Positions 61,070-64,000 of a DNA stretch of 64,000 nt are shown here, piece after piece. The number at the start of each line of letters is the position of its first letter. Position 1 is the first letter of the stretch. This stretch comes from Oscheius tipulae. Lineage: Eukaryota; Nematoda; Chromadorea; Rhabditida; Rhabditidae. The DNA lies in NCBI GenBank assembly GCA_037178975.1, contig JASJZH010000002.1:3410001-3474000 (forward strand), written 5' to 3'. The position numbers and the translations under genes are program-made. Below the pieces are notes generated by a model that made no database searches, had not been told where the DNA came from, and saw only the letters and a list, made by a program, of their open reading frames with translations.

Positions 61070-61228
61070 TTTTGGAGGGAGAGTAGAGGCGACTGACTGA
61101 CCAAGAGACTAATTCCGGAAGTACACAAGAGGGAGAGGACGAGTCACAAACAAAGACGGCTACTTTTTGTCTCTTACAGAGGGTAGGGTACTGCGATAGT
61201 TTATGGTATTCGTCTGATTGCTGTTAAT

Positions 61229-61651
61229 CTACTCGGACTTGGCAATGTGCATGACGAGTTGGTACTCCCAGTAGCATTTTCTGTGCATGGGCAGGCCGCA
61301 ACTGTTCTCGACGAACGTGTTCTCCAGGAGCTGACGACATCTGAACCTACTTTCCATCCAAAAAGAATAAAAGACTTACACAGAGCAAGTGAAGCAGGTG
61401 GGATGCCAGTGCTTGGAGCCGACTTGAAGGAACTTGTCTTCGATGGGAGCGAGACAGCCGGCACAGGGGACGACATCCAGATGACAGTGGCTGCAGACGG
61501 AGGCTTCGGCTTTTTCCTCGAACTTCTCGTTTTCCTGGATACGACAGCCGCAGAGGGAGCAGAAGAAATGGTCGACGTGCCATAGCTGGCCACGGGCAAA
61601 TAGCGCCGACTCGTGTTCAATCTTGCGCGGGCAGCCGGCACAGCGATTCAT
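61229..61651 (-). CDS. LIM-only protein with two LIM zinc-finger domains
   Basis: Exons 61380-61651 and 61229-61340, with a 39-nt intron, give 127 residues. LIM 1 spans about residues 4-58 (CAGC, DHFFCSLCGC, CSHC) and LIM 2 about 64-118 (CAGC, HWHPTCFTCSVC, HRKCYWEYQ); the zinc-binding Cys/His spacing fits. There is no homeodomain, kinase or other domain, so it resembles LMO-type or short CRP-like scaffold proteins that bridge transcription factors or cytoskeletal partners. It starts only 136 nt from the divergent gene at 61788, suggesting a shared promoter. Confidence 0.85.
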
Positions 61652-61787
61652 CGGGACTCTTTTGATTTTCCTTTTACTGAATTTTGTAGAGACTTACGAA
61701 TAGCAGAACAATTAGAGAACCTTTTGCGAAGCTTCGCAAAGTTAGAAAGAAGAGCAATTAGAGCAGAACAATCAACAGTAGAGAGTA

Positions 61788-62183
61788 ATGTCGTCGAAGA
61801 AGGAGTCGCCCAAGTCGGAGAGGAGACAGCCAGCGAAGATGTCGGAAGATGGCGAGAAGCTGGCCCACTGCTCGGATAAGGAATGGGAACAGAGCGAGTC
61901 GGCCTACTCTGCCGAATTGCTGAATGTGAAGAAGAAGCCGAATCGTGTGACCGTGTTCGCCGCTCCGGAGAAGATGGTCGACACAACTGGCCGCTCCATC
62001 CGTCAGATGCCACAGATAAGCAAGGAACAGCAGAGCGAGGGAGAGACAGACGACCGGCTCCAAGGACTCGCACGACTCGTCACCGGAGTGGCCAAGATAC
62101 TGTTGGACGACGAGACGGCCGAAGGAGTCGAGGTCACCGTCAACATGAAGATTCAGCGTCATGACAAGACACAAGGTCAGTGA
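61788..62183 (+). CDS. Small hydrophilic protein of unknown function (possibly first exon of a longer gene)
   Basis: An ORF of 131 residues begins MSSKKESPKSERRQPAKM. It is acidic and Ser/Lys-rich at first; a more ordered part follows (KKPNRVTVFAAPEKMVDTT, then LQGLARLVTGVAKILLDDET, then GVEVTVNMKIQRHDKTQ). It has no signal peptide or membrane helix. GTCAGTGATG after ACACAAG near 62175 could be a splice donor, in which case the last two codons (GQ) would not be used and more exons would follow; I cannot place them. It is divergent from the LIM-only gene 136 nt away. Family not recognised. Confidence 0.55.
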   Translation: MSSKKESPKSERRQPAKMSEDGEKLAHCSDKEWEQSESAYSAELLNVKKKPNRVTVFAAPEKMVDTTGRSIRQMPQISKEQQSEGETDDRLQGLARLVTGVAKILLDDETAEGVEVTVNMKIQRHDKTQGQ

Positions 62184-63781
62184 TGAGCCTCTTGTGACTA
62201 CCATATAAACACTTCCGAGTTTGAAACTACTGAAAAGAGCCTGGGCAGCTGTACTCTTACATCCAGTCCAGTTTCCGACGTCATTATCCTAGACCGAGTA
62301 GACTACTTAACTACCCATCATCCCCGTGGAAAAAAAGCTCGTACTGGGGCTGAGTTATGTTCAGTTTCCTTTCAGAAACATTTTGAAGCTACTGTTTCTC
62401 TCATGAACTACAAGTAGACTACCAGTCGCCCGGTCTGGTCTTCTTTTCTCCTTCAAGTTGTGGTCGAGCTTGGTCCATTGACTATCGACTAGCTATGGAT
62501 GTTGTGAACTCGACTCCTATTGATTCCCATCATTCTGTCGCCCTTATTGCAGAATGGAACTGGTTCAACTGGGCGTTAATCGACTGCCGACTACTCTCTG
62601 ATCTCTGTAAACCATCCAAAATCTTCTTCTTCTTCTCTCCTCTCTATCAGCAAGTGTCCTAATCCCATCAAAAAGAGCTCCGATCACCACAAAAGGCCGA
62701 GACTGGGCAAACATGAGTCAGTCCGTGTCCACCACACCCACCTCTCTAAAAAGATTGTCCAAGGTCAATGAGACCCACACGCCCCCAGTTCATTTTATGC
62801 CACTTTCGATTATCACAATTTGCTGACTGTTTCGATTGAAAATAACTGATCTCTGTGGGCAAGAATTAGGCAAATCATGGACGGGCGAGCTGTTTTTCCA
62901 CTGTTTCGTGACACAATCCGCACTCACACTCCCTCTCTTGAGTTTACCTACACAGTGAGTTTCGTTTCGGGAGTTCCTCATCCCTTATCGCGATAGGACC
63001 TCTCAAATCCAGATTATACACCTTGTACTCTTGTTTATCAACATAAATTCCTGTTATGTTTTGCTAGAAGGATCCAAGTTTAGTGGTGGGGTATAAATGC
63101 GGGAGTTACATTATGTGTAAGAATAAATCGCCACGAAAGCTATTTTAAAGCGCACTATTCTTGTTTTTCTTCTAAACCATTTTGTGACCCACTCTGTCTA
63201 CTTTTTTGTACAGTTTCCATCTGAAGTTACAGAGAAAGAAAGATTCAAAATCTTGAAAAAGACAGAACATTCGGAGGAAACAAATTTCATACTGGCGGAA
63301 TTGTGGCTCCAAAATGTTTACGCGCGAACGCCAATTTTTCTTTCCCAGCACTTTTTTCCGGCTCATACCTTCTTTTCCTATTGCTATTTGGTTGTCTTTC
63401 ATTGCACAAATCATTTTGTCACTCATTTAGCTGCGTTTCAGCCGCCCAGTATCGTAAAAAGGGTTTTTGTTGTAATGTTGACACACTGGGCATGCCCGTG
63501 TCGCTGTTTCTGTTTCCCACCGCAACACAGCAGCATTTTGCCGAGAATTTGTTGTTTTCTGTTTATGTACTGAGCTACTCTCTCCCTCATCGAGGCGATG
63601 TTTTTCTCGTCCGTCATGTTGTTTGTGCGCAGGCTGGCGGAGCTAATGTCCTCCAGGAATCGATGTCCCCCAGTTGACTCCATTTCTTTGTCTTCTGCTT
63701 CATTTTAATTGAAAACTCGACCAAATTTTGTCGATTTTCAGACCAAATTCGGGTAATTCGCCTGAACAAAAGGCGGAGAGG
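62184..63781. other. 1.6 kb upstream of the phospholipid phosphatase gene; no gene confirmed
   Basis: Overlapping open frames at 63184-63677 have no recognised domain and are T-rich. The interval probably holds the 3' part of the preceding gene, if it has more exons, and the promoter and 5' UTR of the next. AAATAAAT-like signals are weak (GAATAAATCG at 63121-63130). Confidence 0.4.
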
Positions 63782-63979
63782 ATGGAGGAGGCGATCAGCG
63801 AGAACAATATCATCAGAATTTCGAGGATAATCTGCGATTTCTTAATTCTCGTCGTTTGTGGTCAGTTTTCTTGAACTAAAGTAGCCAAAGCAGCACTTTT
63901 CAGCCCTCCCGTTGCTCATCTTCCATGAGTTTGTGTCTCCCTACAAGCGAGGATTCTATTGCGACGATGAATCAATCAG
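63782..63979 (+). CDS. Phospholipid phosphatase (LPP/PAP2, wunen-like), first 51 residues; continues past the window
   Basis: Exons 63782-63860 and 63904-63979 join in phase. The peptide starts MEEAISENNIIRISRIICD, runs through a first membrane helix (FLILVVCALPLLIF) and reaches VSPYKRGFYCDDESIR. The R-G-F-Y-C-D-D-E-S-I-R motif after TM1 is diagnostic of type 2 lipid phosphate phosphatases. These six-pass enzymes dephosphorylate lipid phosphates such as lysophosphatidate at the outer face of the plasma membrane. The next donor AG|GTATTCC at 63980 leads out of the window, so catalytic motifs are not seen. Confidence 0.85.
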
Positions 63980-64000
63980 GTATTCCACGTTTTTCAATGT

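Noticed and set aside
63184..63677. Two overlapping hydrophobic ORFs before the phospholipid phosphatase gene
   Set aside because: T-rich sequence gives Phe/Leu/Ser-rich chance frames; neither links in phase to the phosphatase exon.

Overview
The window is eukaryotic and most likely from a nematode. Genes are split by very small spliceosomal introns (many 35-42 nt, ending in TTTCAG or sometimes AAG). Two U1 snRNA genes begin with AAACUUACC, as I recall for nematode U1. Three neighbouring genes (Cactin, ALG3, NDUFAF5) sit head to tail about 125-200 nt apart, in the style of a trans-spliced nematode operon. The gene set fits an animal: NAB/MAB-10 co-repressor, NKAIN-like protein, DMSR-type neuropeptide GPCR, SLC22 and SLC26 transporters, LIM-only protein and phospholipid phosphatase. 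There are no bacterial features. Assignments are from reading translated exons by eye; exon edges were checked for phase and should be right to within a base or two.

Layout. 1-6.1 kb (+): Cactin (3' part), ALG3, NDUFAF5. 6.2-10.1 kb (-): NKAIN-like membrane protein with a long tail. 10.1-14.1 kb: no intact gene; degenerate repeats and a broken coding region. 14.16 kb (+): U1 snRNA copy 1. 14.9-16.2 kb (+): small cysteine-rich VOPP1/WBP1/Shisa-like membrane protein. 16.4-17.8 kb (-): cytosolic 5'-nucleotidase III-like. 19.2-21.25 kb (+): cytosolic 5'-nucleotidase II (NT5C2). 22.0-27.4 kb (+): a 17-exon gene coding for a long, mainly helical N-terminal region joined to a divergent TKL-type kinase domain, with an antisense Ser/Thr-rich gene nested in its largest intron. 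27.9-29.1 kb (+): secreted class 2 lipase. 29.2-29.9 kb (-): broken copy of NT5C2. 29.9-30.75 kb (+): type I membrane protein with an apparent one-base frameshift. 31.16 kb (+): U1 snRNA copy 2, a sequence variant. 31.4-37.0 kb: no recognisable gene. 37.1-38.7 kb (+): GPCR. 39.2-39.8 kb (+): N-myristoylation-type protein. 42.15-43.9 kb (-): NAB co-repressor. 43.9-51.7 kb: no recognisable gene. 51.7-54.9 kb (+): SLC22-type organic ion transporter. 56.6-58.2 kb (+): GAPDH. 58.3-61.07 kb (-): SLC26/SulP anion transporter. 61.2-61.65 kb (-): LIM-only protein. 61.8-62.2 kb (+): small unidentified protein. 63.8 kb to the end (+): start of a phospholipid phosphatase gene.

The most unusual part is 19.4-29.9 kb. 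An inverted duplication carried both the NT5C2 gene and the 3' end of the lipase gene. The left arm keeps intact NT5C2 and only the last lipase exon; the right arm keeps the intact lipase and only an internally deleted NT5C2 exon. The helical-kinase gene and its nested antisense gene lie between the arms. The second unusual item is the U1 copy at 31.16 kb, whose 5' splice-site-recognition end differs from copy 1 while its stem I carries compensatory changes.

Most of the genes are housekeeping (splicing, N-glycosylation, complex I assembly, glycolysis, nucleotide turnover) or membrane transport and signalling. Apart from the probable operon there is no evidence of a single shared pathway.
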